The translations under genes and the position numbers were made by a program. 64,000 nt of DNA from Candidatus Brocadia sp. (GTDB taxonomy: Bacteria; Planctomycetota; Brocadiia; Brocadiales; Brocadiaceae): NCBI GenBank assembly GCA_021646415.1, contig SOEU01000010.1, positions 1-64,000 on the forward strand, written 5' to 3'. Below, one piece after another: positions 35,193-42,958 of the stretch (positions are counted from its first letter, which is position 1; each line of letters starts with the position of its first letter). The notes under the pieces are model-generated. The model searched no databases. It had not been told where the DNA came from and saw only the letters and a program-made list of their open reading frames with translations.

Positions 35193-36137
35193 ATGACTGA
35201 AATGGTAGCCACGCGTCAGGCATATGGTGACGCACTGTTAGAGCTTGGAGAAAAAAACAAAGACATCGTGGTTCTGGATGCTGACCTCTCAAAGTCCACG
35301 ACAACAGCCAAATTTGGCAAAAAATATCCCGAACGGTTCTTTAATATGGGAGTTGCTGAGGCCAATATGATGAATACGGCTGCGGGGTTGGCAACGTGCG
35401 GAAAGATTCCTTTTGTGAGCAGTTTTAGCATCTTTGCAACAGGCCGGGCATGGGAGCAGATTAGAAATACGATCTGTTACAGTGGACTAAATGTAAAAAT
35501 TGTTGCCACCCATAGCGGTGTATCAGTTGGACCTGACGGTGCATCACATCAATGTATAGAAGATATCTCCCTGATGCGAACAATTCCAACTATGGCGGTT
35601 GTTGAACCGTGTGATGCAGTTGAAACAAGAAAGACCATTCTGGCGGCTGTAGACTATAAAGGTCCACTCTATATCCGGTTGGGTAGGGCTGCCGTGCCCA
35701 TAATTACTAAAAAAGAAGACCCTTACACCATTGGAAGGGCAAATATCCTCAGAACGGGAGAGGATGTGGCGATTATCGCCTGTGGGGCATTGGTGGTACA
35801 CTCACTTGCAGCAGCCGACATGCTATCAGAGGAGGGAATTAAGGCAACGGTAGTCAATATGCACACGGTAAAACCAATAGATCGGGAAATACTGGAAAAT
35901 GCAGCAAAACAATCGAAGGCCGTGGTAACTGCAGAACAGCATGTACTGGACGGTGGTTTGGGCAGTGCGGTTGCGTCGATATTAGCACGAACCTACCCTG
36001 TACCTATCGAGATGGTCGGCATCGATAATCGTTTTGGCCAATCGGGAGAACCCGATATCCTCTTCAAAGAATACCACCTCTTACCGGAAGATATTGTTCT
36101 GGCAGCAAAACGAGCCATAGAGCGAAAGAAAAAATGA
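35193..36137 (+). CDS. Transketolase, C-terminal subunit
   Basis: A 314-residue partner of the preceding subunit. IVVLDADLSKSTTTAKFGKK, FFNMGVAEANMMNTAAGLAT (with the proton-relay Glu of the pyrimidine domain) and THSGVSVGPDGASHQ are family blocks; the C-terminal domain begins near residue 190 (GEDVAIIACGALVV). The stop overlaps the start of the S41 protease gene by four bases. Confidence 0.93.
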   Translation: MTEMVATRQAYGDALLELGEKNKDIVVLDADLSKSTTTAKFGKKYPERFFNMGVAEANMMNTAAGLATCGKIPFVSSFSIFATGRAWEQIRNTICYSGLNVKIVATHSGVSVGPDGASHQCIEDISLMRTIPTMAVVEPCDAVETRKTILAAVDYKGPLYIRLGRAAVPIITKKEDPYTIGRANILRTGEDVAIIACGALVVHSLAAADMLSEEGIKATVVNMHTVKPIDREILENAAKQSKAVVTAEQHVLDGGLGSAVASILARTYPVPIEMVGIDNRFGQSGEPDILFKEYHLLPEDIVLAAKRAIERKKK

Positions 36138-37468
36138 AAAAAAGGATATGCATCTTTTTCTTATTTATAACCCTCACAGCACTGAGAGCGATTTCGTTTG
36201 GGCAGGACAAACCTCCCGAAAAACCTCAGGTTGAGGGAAAAGAACAGGTTAAGCCGACCAGTGAAAGCATTTATGAGGAGTTTGAAGAGCTTATTAAAGT
36301 CGTAAAGGAATTACAAGACAAATATGTCGAAGAAATACAGCTGAACACAATCCTCGTAAATGCATACTGCGGGATGCTTTCCGGGCTTGATCCTTACAGT
36401 CAATATTTTAGCCCCGAAGAGTTAGAAGATCTCAAAATTGAAACGGAGGGAGAGTTTGAAGGACTGGGAATCGAAGTAATCATTAAAGATGGATTGTTAA
36501 TAGTGATTACCCCCCTGCTCGATTCTCCTGCATTTAAAGCCGGAATTTTGGTGGGTGACCGAATCATCAAAATCGATGGCGAATCTACGGAAAACATGAG
36601 TATTCGTGAAGCAATAAAAAAGCTTCGGGGAAAGTTAGGGACAAAGATTACCCTGACTGTTGTTCACGAAGGCGATACAGCACCTGTAGATATTACCATC
36701 GAACGTGCGAAAATTTATGTAAACAGCATCCGGGGTGCCAGAATAGCGGATGATGAGTATAAGATCGGTTACCTTGCCGTATCGAATTTTCAGGAAAATA
36801 CCACAAAGGACATGGATATAGCTATCCAGGATTTGTTGAAAAAAGGCATGAAAAGTTTGATACTGGATTTGAGATTTAATCCTGGCGGATTATTAAACGC
36901 CGCTGTAGATATGGCCGATAAATTCCTTGAAAAGGGTATAATTGTTTCCACACGTGGGAGAGATAAGACACAGAATTATATATACCACGCCCGGAAGAAG
37001 GGAACGTATCCCAATTTCCCAATGGTAGTATTGGTAAATAATGGAAGTGCAAGCGCCTCAGAAATTGTTGCGGGTGCACTGAAAGACCACAAACGGGGAT
37101 TACTGCTGGGTGTTAAGACATTTGGCAAAGGGTCTGTTCAAAGCCTGATTCCCGTGGGAGATGGAAAGGCTGCTTTAAAATTGACGACCGCACGGTATTA
37201 TACCCCTTCCGGAGTTTGTATCCATGAAAAAGGGATTGAACCTGATATACAGGTACCACTCAATTTTGCGGAAATAAAGGCACTGCACGAGCATTTAGCC
37301 ACGTTAAACATTGAGAGCAAAATGAATGAAGTTAAGAAGAAGGATGCAGTTCACAAAGATCTCACTGAGGGAAAAGAAACGCCAAAATATGAAGATATCC
37401 AGCTCAAAAGAGCAATTGATATTCTGAAAGGCATTGAGGTTTATGCGAAGAGTATGCGCACTCATTAA
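36134..37468 (+). CDS. ctpA: S41 family C-terminal processing peptidase
   Basis: A 444-residue periplasmic protease of the CtpA/Prc family, which trims protein C-termini. A signal peptide starts it, SGLDPYSQYFSPEELEDLK precedes the PDZ domain (GLGIEVIIKDGLLIVITPL; VGDRIIKIDGEST), and the catalytic region has NNGSASASEIVAGALKDH (Ser) and LGVKTFGKGSVQS (Lys). It overlaps the transketolase subunit by ATGA. A terminator follows the gene. Confidence 0.93.
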   Translation: MKKRICIFFLFITLTALRAISFGQDKPPEKPQVEGKEQVKPTSESIYEEFEELIKVVKELQDKYVEEIQLNTILVNAYCGMLSGLDPYSQYFSPEELEDLKIETEGEFEGLGIEVIIKDGLLIVITPLLDSPAFKAGILVGDRIIKIDGESTENMSIREAIKKLRGKLGTKITLTVVHEGDTAPVDITIERAKIYVNSIRGARIADDEYKIGYLAVSNFQENTTKDMDIAIQDLLKKGMKSLILDLRFNPGGLLNAAVDMADKFLEKGIIVSTRGRDKTQNYIYHARKKGTYPNFPMVVLVNNGSASASEIVAGALKDHKRGLLLGVKTFGKGSVQSLIPVGDGKAALKLTTARYYTPSGVCIHEKGIEPDIQVPLNFAEIKALHEHLATLNIESKMNEVKKKDAVHKDLTEGKETPKYEDIQLKRAIDILKGIEVYAKSMRTH

Positions 37469-37509
37469 AAAAATTAAAATTGTAGTTCACGTGTAAATTG
37501 TTTTAACGA

Positions 37510-37537
37510 AGGCAGGGAAATCTCCTGCCTTTTTTTA
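37510..37537 (+). terminator. Terminator-like hairpin directly before tsaD
   Basis: GGCAGG/CCTGCC stem (37511-37529) followed by seven T. It ends four bases before the tsaD ATG, so it would end ctpA transcripts but also leaves no room for a tsaD promoter and ribosome-binding site. Confidence 0.8.
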
Positions 37538-37540
37538 ATT

Positions 37541-38548
37541 ATGCTAATTCTGGGCATTGAAACATCCTGTGACGAGACATCGGCTTCTCTTGTGAAAGAT
37601 GGTAGAGAGATATTAGCAAGCATTATTTTGTCACAGGATACATTGCATCGTAACTTTGGAGGTGTGGTTCCTGAAATTGCCTGTCGCGCTCATTTAGAGT
37701 CCATCATAGGGGTCATTAACAATGCCCTTGCAGATGCAAAAATACAACTTACTGAAATCGATGCAATTGCAGTCGTTAATACACCCGGGCTGATTGGCGC
37801 CTTGCTTATTGGTGTAACGGCGGCTAAGACGTTGTGCATGGTGTTGGACAAACCTTTGATAGCTACCGACCACCTCCATGCCCATATCTATGCGAATAAC
37901 CTTGAATACGCCGATATACCGTATCCTGCTGTCAGCCTTGTCGTTTCGGGAGGCCATACCATACTTTTTTTATCCGAAAGCGAGACGAAACATGTTCCGC
38001 TGGGCTGGACAATTGATGACGCGGCTGGCGAGGCTTTTGATAAAGTAGCAAAGATATTGGGCCTTGGTTATCCCGGTGGGCCCATCATTGACAAACTGGC
38101 AAGGCGTGGGAACCAATGTGCAGTGACATTCCCTAGGGCTTATCTTGAGAAGGATTCACTTGATTTTAGTTTTAGCGGACTCAAGACGGCGGTACTCTAT
38201 TACTACCGGGGGCAAGATTTAAAAGATACCGATACAAAAACATTATCTGATCAAAAAATAGCAGATATTGCCGCAAGCTTTCAGGAAGCAGTGGTGGATG
38301 TTTTGGTGGATAAAACTGCCCTGGCCGCAAAAATGTATAACGTATGCAGTATACTGACGGGCGGTGGTGTTGCGGCAAACTCCAGGCTTCGGCAGAGACT
38401 AAAAGACAAATCGAAAGAGTTGTCTATTCCGGTCTATTGTCCATCAGTTCGGCTCTGTACGGATAATGCTGCTATGGTGGCTGGACTTGCCTATAAGAAG
38501 TACTTAGAAGGGGATATTTCAGGGTTTGATATAGAAGCTATTCCCTAA
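37541..38548 (+). CDS. tsaD: tRNA threonylcarbamoyltransferase TsaD
   Basis: A 335-residue enzyme that transfers threonylcarbamoyl to A37 of ANN-decoding tRNAs. LILGIETSCDETSASLVKDG, VVPEIACRAHLESI (the H-x-x-x-H metal site is completed by DHLHAHIYA), VVSGGHTILF and GEAFDKVAKILGLGYPGGP are signatures. The start is fixed by the invariant N-terminus. No Shine-Dalgarno is visible because the bases before the ATG are a terminator T-tract. Confidence 0.96.
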   Translation: MLILGIETSCDETSASLVKDGREILASIILSQDTLHRNFGGVVPEIACRAHLESIIGVINNALADAKIQLTEIDAIAVVNTPGLIGALLIGVTAAKTLCMVLDKPLIATDHLHAHIYANNLEYADIPYPAVSLVVSGGHTILFLSESETKHVPLGWTIDDAAGEAFDKVAKILGLGYPGGPIIDKLARRGNQCAVTFPRAYLEKDSLDFSFSGLKTAVLYYYRGQDLKDTDTKTLSDQKIADIAASFQEAVVDVLVDKTALAAKMYNVCSILTGGGVAANSRLRQRLKDKSKELSIPVYCPSVRLCTDNAAMVAGLAYKKYLEGDISGFDIEAIP

Positions 38549-38610
38549 AGTAAAATAAATGCGTAAAATCCAAAAAGATATTTTATATATAGAATAGAAC
38601 CAAGTTATGA

Positions 38611-38700
38611 GTAGGATGGATTAAGGCGTTGGTTTTTACGCCGAATCCACCTTCACGGTATTTGTAAATAGTGGGTTCGCTCTGCTTAACCCACCCTACC
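38611..38700. repeat. Dispersed GGTGGATTAAG repeat, copy 2
   Basis: Matches the copy at 12273-12362 in length and in the blocks GGATTAAGGCG, CCGAATCCACCTTCAC and TTCGCTCTGCTTAACCC. It lies in the 196-bp gap between tsaD and larB. Confidence 0.8.
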
Positions 38701-38744
38701 GAAAATCCGCTTAAATAAAATGAAAATTGCTATACAATTAAGTT

Positions 38745-39503
38745 ATGGATATTGATGTTATAAAACAATTATTAGAAGGTTATAAAGCCGGGGAAGTGTC
38801 GATACATGACGTCCTGGGAAAGATCAGAGAATTGCCTTATAAGGATATTGGTTTTGCTAAGGTAGACAGTCATCGTAAAATTCGTTGTGGTTTTCCAGAG
38901 GTCATTTTTTGCATGGGAAAGACCCCTGATCAGGTTGTGAAGATCGCAGAACATATCGTTGCAGGTGAGAATGATATGCTTGCAACCCGCGCGAGCATGG
39001 AAATTTATGAGGCCGTTTCAAGGAAATTTCCAGAAGCCGCTTACCATGAACAGGCAAGAGCAATTACGATACGAAAGACCCGTCGAAAGACCCGCAAAGG
39101 GTTAATCTTAATCATAACCGCAGGTACCTCTGATATCCCTGTTGCAGAGGAGGCAAGGGTGACGGCGGAGATCATGGGCAATAATGTGCGGGTATTGTAT
39201 GATGTTGGTGTCGCAGGGATCCATCGGCTTATGAAAAATCATAGTGAATTACTAAAGGCAAGCGTGATTATTGTAGTGGCCGGAATGGAAGGTGCATTGG
39301 CGAGTGTCGTAGGAGGTTTGGTAAATTGCCCTGTCATTGGTGTGCCAACAAGTGTTGGTTACGGAGCCAGCTTTTATGGAATTGCAGCACTTTTATCTAT
39401 GCTGAATAGTTGCGCCTCTGGTGTATCGGTTGTAAATATTGACAACGGCTTTGGGGCTGCTTATGTTGCTTCTTTGATCAATCAGACAAAAAAGTTACTG
39501 TAA
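38745..39503 (+). CDS. larB: Nickel-pincer cofactor synthesis protein LarB
   Basis: A 252-residue protein. LarB carboxylates and hydrolyses nicotinic acid adenine dinucleotide in making the nickel-pincer cofactor of lactate racemase and related enzymes. The PurE-like C-terminal half has IITAGTSDIPVAEEARVTAE, VYDVGVAGIHRLMK-like blocks and GVPTSVGYGASFYGIAALLSML. RCGFPEVIFCMGKTPDQV is the N-terminal motif. larC, larE and larA are not in the window. No clear ribosome-binding site is seen. Confidence 0.92.
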   Translation: MDIDVIKQLLEGYKAGEVSIHDVLGKIRELPYKDIGFAKVDSHRKIRCGFPEVIFCMGKTPDQVVKIAEHIVAGENDMLATRASMEIYEAVSRKFPEAAYHEQARAITIRKTRRKTRKGLILIITAGTSDIPVAEEARVTAEIMGNNVRVLYDVGVAGIHRLMKNHSELLKASVIIVVAGMEGALASVVGGLVNCPVIGVPTSVGYGASFYGIAALLSMLNSCASGVSVVNIDNGFGAAYVASLINQTKKLL

Positions 39504-39507
39504 TTTT

Positions 39508-40386
39508 ATGTATGAGGTAAAAGCATTACCAAAGATTCCTTCCAGAAAACCTGATACTCACAAAGGTAACTACGGAAGGGTATTGGTGCTGGCTGGTTCC
39601 AGTGGTATGACGGGTGCAGCGTGCCTGTGCAGCAGCGCTGCGCTGCGTGCCGGCGCTGGACTTGTAACCCTGGGAATCCCGGAGAGTTTGCAGGGAGTCG
39701 TGGCATCCAAACTGACCTGCGTCATGACGCATCCCCTGCCAGAGACGCATGTAAAAACCCTTTCTGAATTGGGGCGTCAGGATATCCTTGATTTTTCGCA
39801 ACAGTTTGATGTTATTGCCATCGGTCCCGGACTGTCCCAGTACCTTGAGACGAAGAGACTGGTACTATGGTTATTACAATCTCTGGATCGGCCCATTGTG
39901 CTGGATGCTGACGGAATCAATGCTTTGGCAGATAATCCGGAAGTATTACAGAAAACAAAAAAACAGATCATTTTTACACCACATCCTGGAGAGATGGCAC
40001 GCCTTCTCGGAATATCTTCTACGCAGGAAATTCAATCTCACCGCTTGGATGTGTCCAGGATGTTTGTTAAAGGCAAGAATAATGTGACCCTGGTGTTAAA
40101 GGGACATCAGACCATTGTTATGAATGAAGAGAAGTTTTATATAAATAAGACAGGTAATCCCGGAATGGCTACTGCCGGGGCTGGCGATGTGTTGACCGGC
40201 ATGATTGCGGCCTTCCTGGGGCAAAATTTTACACCCTTTGAGGCTGCACAGATTGGTGTGCATTTACATGGTTTGGCAGGAGATCTTGCAGCGCAGGAAA
40301 TGGGTGAAATTTCGATGATTGCCACGGATATAGTGAATAAATTACCGAAGGCATTCCTGACTTATAAAGAAAGTACGAGTATATGA
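39508..40386 (+). CDS. nnrD: ADP/ATP-dependent NAD(P)H-hydrate dehydratase
   Basis: A 292-residue ribokinase-fold protein that dehydrates damaged NADHX/NADPHX. GNYGRVLVLAGSSGMTGAA is the nucleotide site, PIVLDADGINAL and IIFTPHPGEMARLLG the substrate segments, and NPGMATAGAGDVLTGMIAAFL the catalytic Asp motif. The epimerase half (NnrE) found fused in many bacteria is absent. It starts four bases after larB and overlaps the next gene by ATGA. Confidence 0.93.
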   Translation: MYEVKALPKIPSRKPDTHKGNYGRVLVLAGSSGMTGAACLCSSAALRAGAGLVTLGIPESLQGVVASKLTCVMTHPLPETHVKTLSELGRQDILDFSQQFDVIAIGPGLSQYLETKRLVLWLLQSLDRPIVLDADGINALADNPEVLQKTKKQIIFTPHPGEMARLLGISSTQEIQSHRLDVSRMFVKGKNNVTLVLKGHQTIVMNEEKFYINKTGNPGMATAGAGDVLTGMIAAFLGQNFTPFEAAQIGVHLHGLAGDLAAQEMGEISMIATDIVNKLPKAFLTYKESTSI

Positions 40387-41405
40387 AACGATTGCTAATC
40401 GTGGTGATTCTGGGATGGTTTTCCAATTCCTTAAATTCCTTATATGCTGAAAATAGCGCCTATTATACTCCAAAAGGCACTGTCAATGAGCAGTTGAAGG
40501 AGGGAATTGACTATACAAAGCGGTATATAAATATTTGTATCCGCACCTTTGCAGCCTTAGATATCATAAAAGACCTGGAAGTTGCCAGAGATAAAGGCAT
40601 CCGGGTACGTATTGTAATTTTAGAATATGACAATAACAATAAAAGAGGCCCGCTGGCTGATACACTGCTTCACAGAGGATTCGATACCAGGGTTCTTAAG
40701 ACCCGGATTGATAATGATCAGGTACAGGATTTTATATTATTGGATGACAGGATTTTGGTAACCGGGGCGTACAACTGGCTTGCCTACCGGAAAAGAAACA
40801 TTTATAATGACGTTCTGTTCCATTACGACCGGGAAAGAATTCGCGCTTACAAGAACATATTTTATACCCTGTTTACAGAAGGAGAGGCCGCTCCTTTCTT
40901 AAATAACCGCAATGAATGGGCCGCGACGAAAGATCCGCTTGTTTCTGGTATTCCTTCCGATATCTCGGATGCTAAACAACCGGCTCAGGATCATATCCCG
41001 GATAAAGAGCTAATGGCTACCGGGAAATCTTCAGAACCGGCTTCGGAGGCAACAATACCGAAAGATTTTCTTGAGATCTCTTTTGATGAGTTGGACAAGC
41101 AATTTGGGAAGAAAAGTATGTTTTCTCGTTCTGAAAAAAATGAATTGTGGAAGAAGTACAAGGGTAAATATGTCCGGTGGCAAGGGGTTGTCTCTTATAA
41201 AGGAATGGGACGTGTAGACTGGAATCGTATCGGAGTAAGTCGTCAACAGAACAAGGATGCGGAAGTAGAAATCCGGTTTGACTGGAGGATGTTCGAAAAG
41301 ATAATGAACGTTAGGGTGGGAAGTACGATTACGTATACCGGCAAATTGGTCTCCCGTTCCGGGCTCAATGCCCCTTATCGCCTGGATGATGGAAATATAG
41401 AATAA
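40383..41405 (+). CDS. Exported PLD-like protein with degenerate active site
   Basis: A 340-residue protein with an N-terminal signal sequence (LLIVVILGWFSNSL). Residues about 25-165 resemble a phospholipase-D-like domain: a helix with IRTFAALDIIKDLEVARDKG, IRVRIVILEYDN and VQDFILLDDRILVTGAYNWL. The H-x-K expected at the start of the last block is missing (DQVQDF), so catalysis is unlikely. The C-terminal third (KYKGKYVRWQGVVSY; GSTITYTGKLVSR) looks like an OB-fold. A binding role in the periplasm is plausible. It overlaps nnrD by four bases. Confidence 0.7.
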   Translation: MKRLLIVVILGWFSNSLNSLYAENSAYYTPKGTVNEQLKEGIDYTKRYINICIRTFAALDIIKDLEVARDKGIRVRIVILEYDNNNKRGPLADTLLHRGFDTRVLKTRIDNDQVQDFILLDDRILVTGAYNWLAYRKRNIYNDVLFHYDRERIRAYKNIFYTLFTEGEAAPFLNNRNEWAATKDPLVSGIPSDISDAKQPAQDHIPDKELMATGKSSEPASEATIPKDFLEISFDELDKQFGKKSMFSRSEKNELWKKYKGKYVRWQGVVSYKGMGRVDWNRIGVSRQQNKDAEVEIRFDWRMFEKIMNVRVGSTITYTGKLVSRSGLNAPYRLDDGNIE

Positions 41406-41459
41406 TAGTATCTTCCAAAGATAATTTTGACATTTTTCAGCAAAAATATAAATAAAATT

Positions 41460-41491
41460 AACCCTGTCAGGGTTGACTCACGAATTTCGTG
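41460..41491. promoter_or_regulatory. Two palindromes upstream of glnB
   Basis: AACCCTGTCAGGGTT (41460-41474) and CACGAATTTCGTG (41479-41491) are near-perfect palindromes 48-78 bases before the PII start. They could be regulator sites. They do not match the NtrC consensus I know. Confidence 0.4.
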
Positions 41492-41538
41492 CTTCGAATT
41501 TTGTCTTTTCCGACTTGTTCAGGTTAGGAGGATAGCGT

Positions 41539-41877
41539 ATGAAAAAGATTACTGCAATTGTAAGAGAAGATAGGTTTGCGATGGTAAAGGACGCTTTATT
41601 GGATATTGGGTATCCTGGTATGACGGTAACCGAAGTAAAAGGGCATGGTCATCAAAAGGGCATTACCGAGCAGTGGCGCGGAAGAACATTTAGAACAGAT
41701 CTTTTAAAGAAAATACAGATGGAAATGGTAGTTTTGGATAAGGATGCCGAAAAAATTATACAATGCATCGTAAAGGAAGCGAAGACAGGCAATATCGGAG
41801 ACGGAAAGATTTTTGTTTCCCCTATTGAAAATGTTATTCGTATTCGTACAGGGGAAAAGGGCGAAAAAGCCATTTAG
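41539..41877 (+). CDS. glnB: PII family nitrogen-regulatory protein
   Basis: A 112-residue PII trimer protein that reads 2-oxoglutarate, ATP and ADP. MKKITAIVREDRFAMVKDAL, MTVTEVKGHGHQKG and GKIFVSPIENVIRIRTGEKG are the three signature regions. In E. coli GlnB the T-loop has Tyr46 and the uridylylated Tyr51; here the segment reads GITEQWRGRTFRTDLL, with Trp and Phe at those places, so uridylylation is not possible. AGGAGG lies seven bases upstream of the ATG. An HD-GYP regulator follows. Confidence 0.94.
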   Translation: MKKITAIVREDRFAMVKDALLDIGYPGMTVTEVKGHGHQKGITEQWRGRTFRTDLLKKIQMEMVVLDKDAEKIIQCIVKEAKTGNIGDGKIFVSPIENVIRIRTGEKGEKAI

Positions 41878-41908
41878 TGAATGTCATCATCAAACAAAGG
41901 TTCTGCGG

Positions 41909-42958
41909 ATGACACAAAATACAATACTTATTGTGGATGATAAAGAAAATATTCTCAAAACTTTGGAAGCACTCCTTGAGAATGAAGGCTATAAGATTTT
42001 TTTTGCAGATAATGGTTTTAAGGGGCTGGAAATTATCAAACATGAAGATATACATCTGGTCATCTCTGACCATAAGATGCCCAATATGGATGGTACACAG
42101 TTTCTCAAAGAGGTAAAACAGTTATTACCGGATACGGTCAGGATCATGTTAACCGGACATGCCGATTTAGATGTAGCTATAAAAGCAATAAACGAAGGTG
42201 AAGTTTATCGACTTATTACAAAACCGTGGAACAACACAGAACTTTTAAGTACTATCAAACAAGGCTTTGAATACTACAATTTGCAGCAGGAATTAGATCG
42301 ATTAAACAAGCTTATACAGTTACAAAATAGAGAACTTAAGGATTGGAATTCCAAACTTGAGCAAAAAGTGTCTGAACAAACCGAGCAAATAAGGGATTTA
42401 TTCCTTGACGCTATTAAATCCCTTGTCTTCGCACTGGAAGCAAAAGACAAATATACGGAAGGGCATTCCCGGCGGGTCACAAAATACACTACTTACATCT
42501 GTGAAAAACTGTCTTTATCAAATGAAGATGCAGAAGATATTAAACTCGCAAGTCTATTGCATGATATTGGGAAAATAGGCGTCAAAGAATCCATATTAGA
42601 CAAACATGGCAAATTGACAGGTGATGAGTATGATCATATCAAAACCCATGTTGTTATTTGTGAACGTATCCTGGCGCCCATTATCAAAAAAGAATCAGTC
42701 ATCCAGATCGTTATGCACCATCATGAACATGTCGATGGCAGTGGATACCCGGAAGGGCTTAAAGATACTGCAATTCCTCTGGGGGCCAGAATAGTTGCCG
42801 TAGCGGACGCCTTTGATGCATTGTTATCGGAGCGACCTTATCGTAAAGCGCTTGACAAAGAAAGTGCCCTTAGAGAACTGATAAAATATTCAGGCATATA
42901 CTTTGATCCTGAGATTGTTAAGATACTTGCAGAGGACGGATGTAACCTTGTAAAATGA
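41909..42958 (+). CDS. Response regulator with HD-GYP phosphodiesterase domain
   Basis: A 349-residue cytoplasmic regulator. The receiver (LIVDDKENILKTLEALLE; phosphoacceptor in VISDHKMPNMDG; LTGH; KPWNN) is joined by a coiled-coil linker (LDRLNKLIQLQNRELKDWNSK) to an HD-GYP domain: EGHSRRVTKYTTYI, LLHDIGKIGV, HHHEHVDGSGYPEGL. HD-GYP domains break down c-di-GMP. ATG 41909 is chosen; the open frame reaches back into glnB. The next gene overlaps by ATGA. The cognate kinase is not adjacent; the Amt-linked kinase at 54 kb is one candidate only by proximity. Confidence 0.92.
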   Translation: MTQNTILIVDDKENILKTLEALLENEGYKIFFADNGFKGLEIIKHEDIHLVISDHKMPNMDGTQFLKEVKQLLPDTVRIMLTGHADLDVAIKAINEGEVYRLITKPWNNTELLSTIKQGFEYYNLQQELDRLNKLIQLQNRELKDWNSKLEQKVSEQTEQIRDLFLDAIKSLVFALEAKDKYTEGHSRRVTKYTTYICEKLSLSNEDAEDIKLASLLHDIGKIGVKESILDKHGKLTGDEYDHIKTHVVICERILAPIIKKESVIQIVMHHHEHVDGSGYPEGLKDTAIPLGARIVAVADAFDALLSERPYRKALDKESALRELIKYSGIYFDPEIVKILAEDGCNLVK

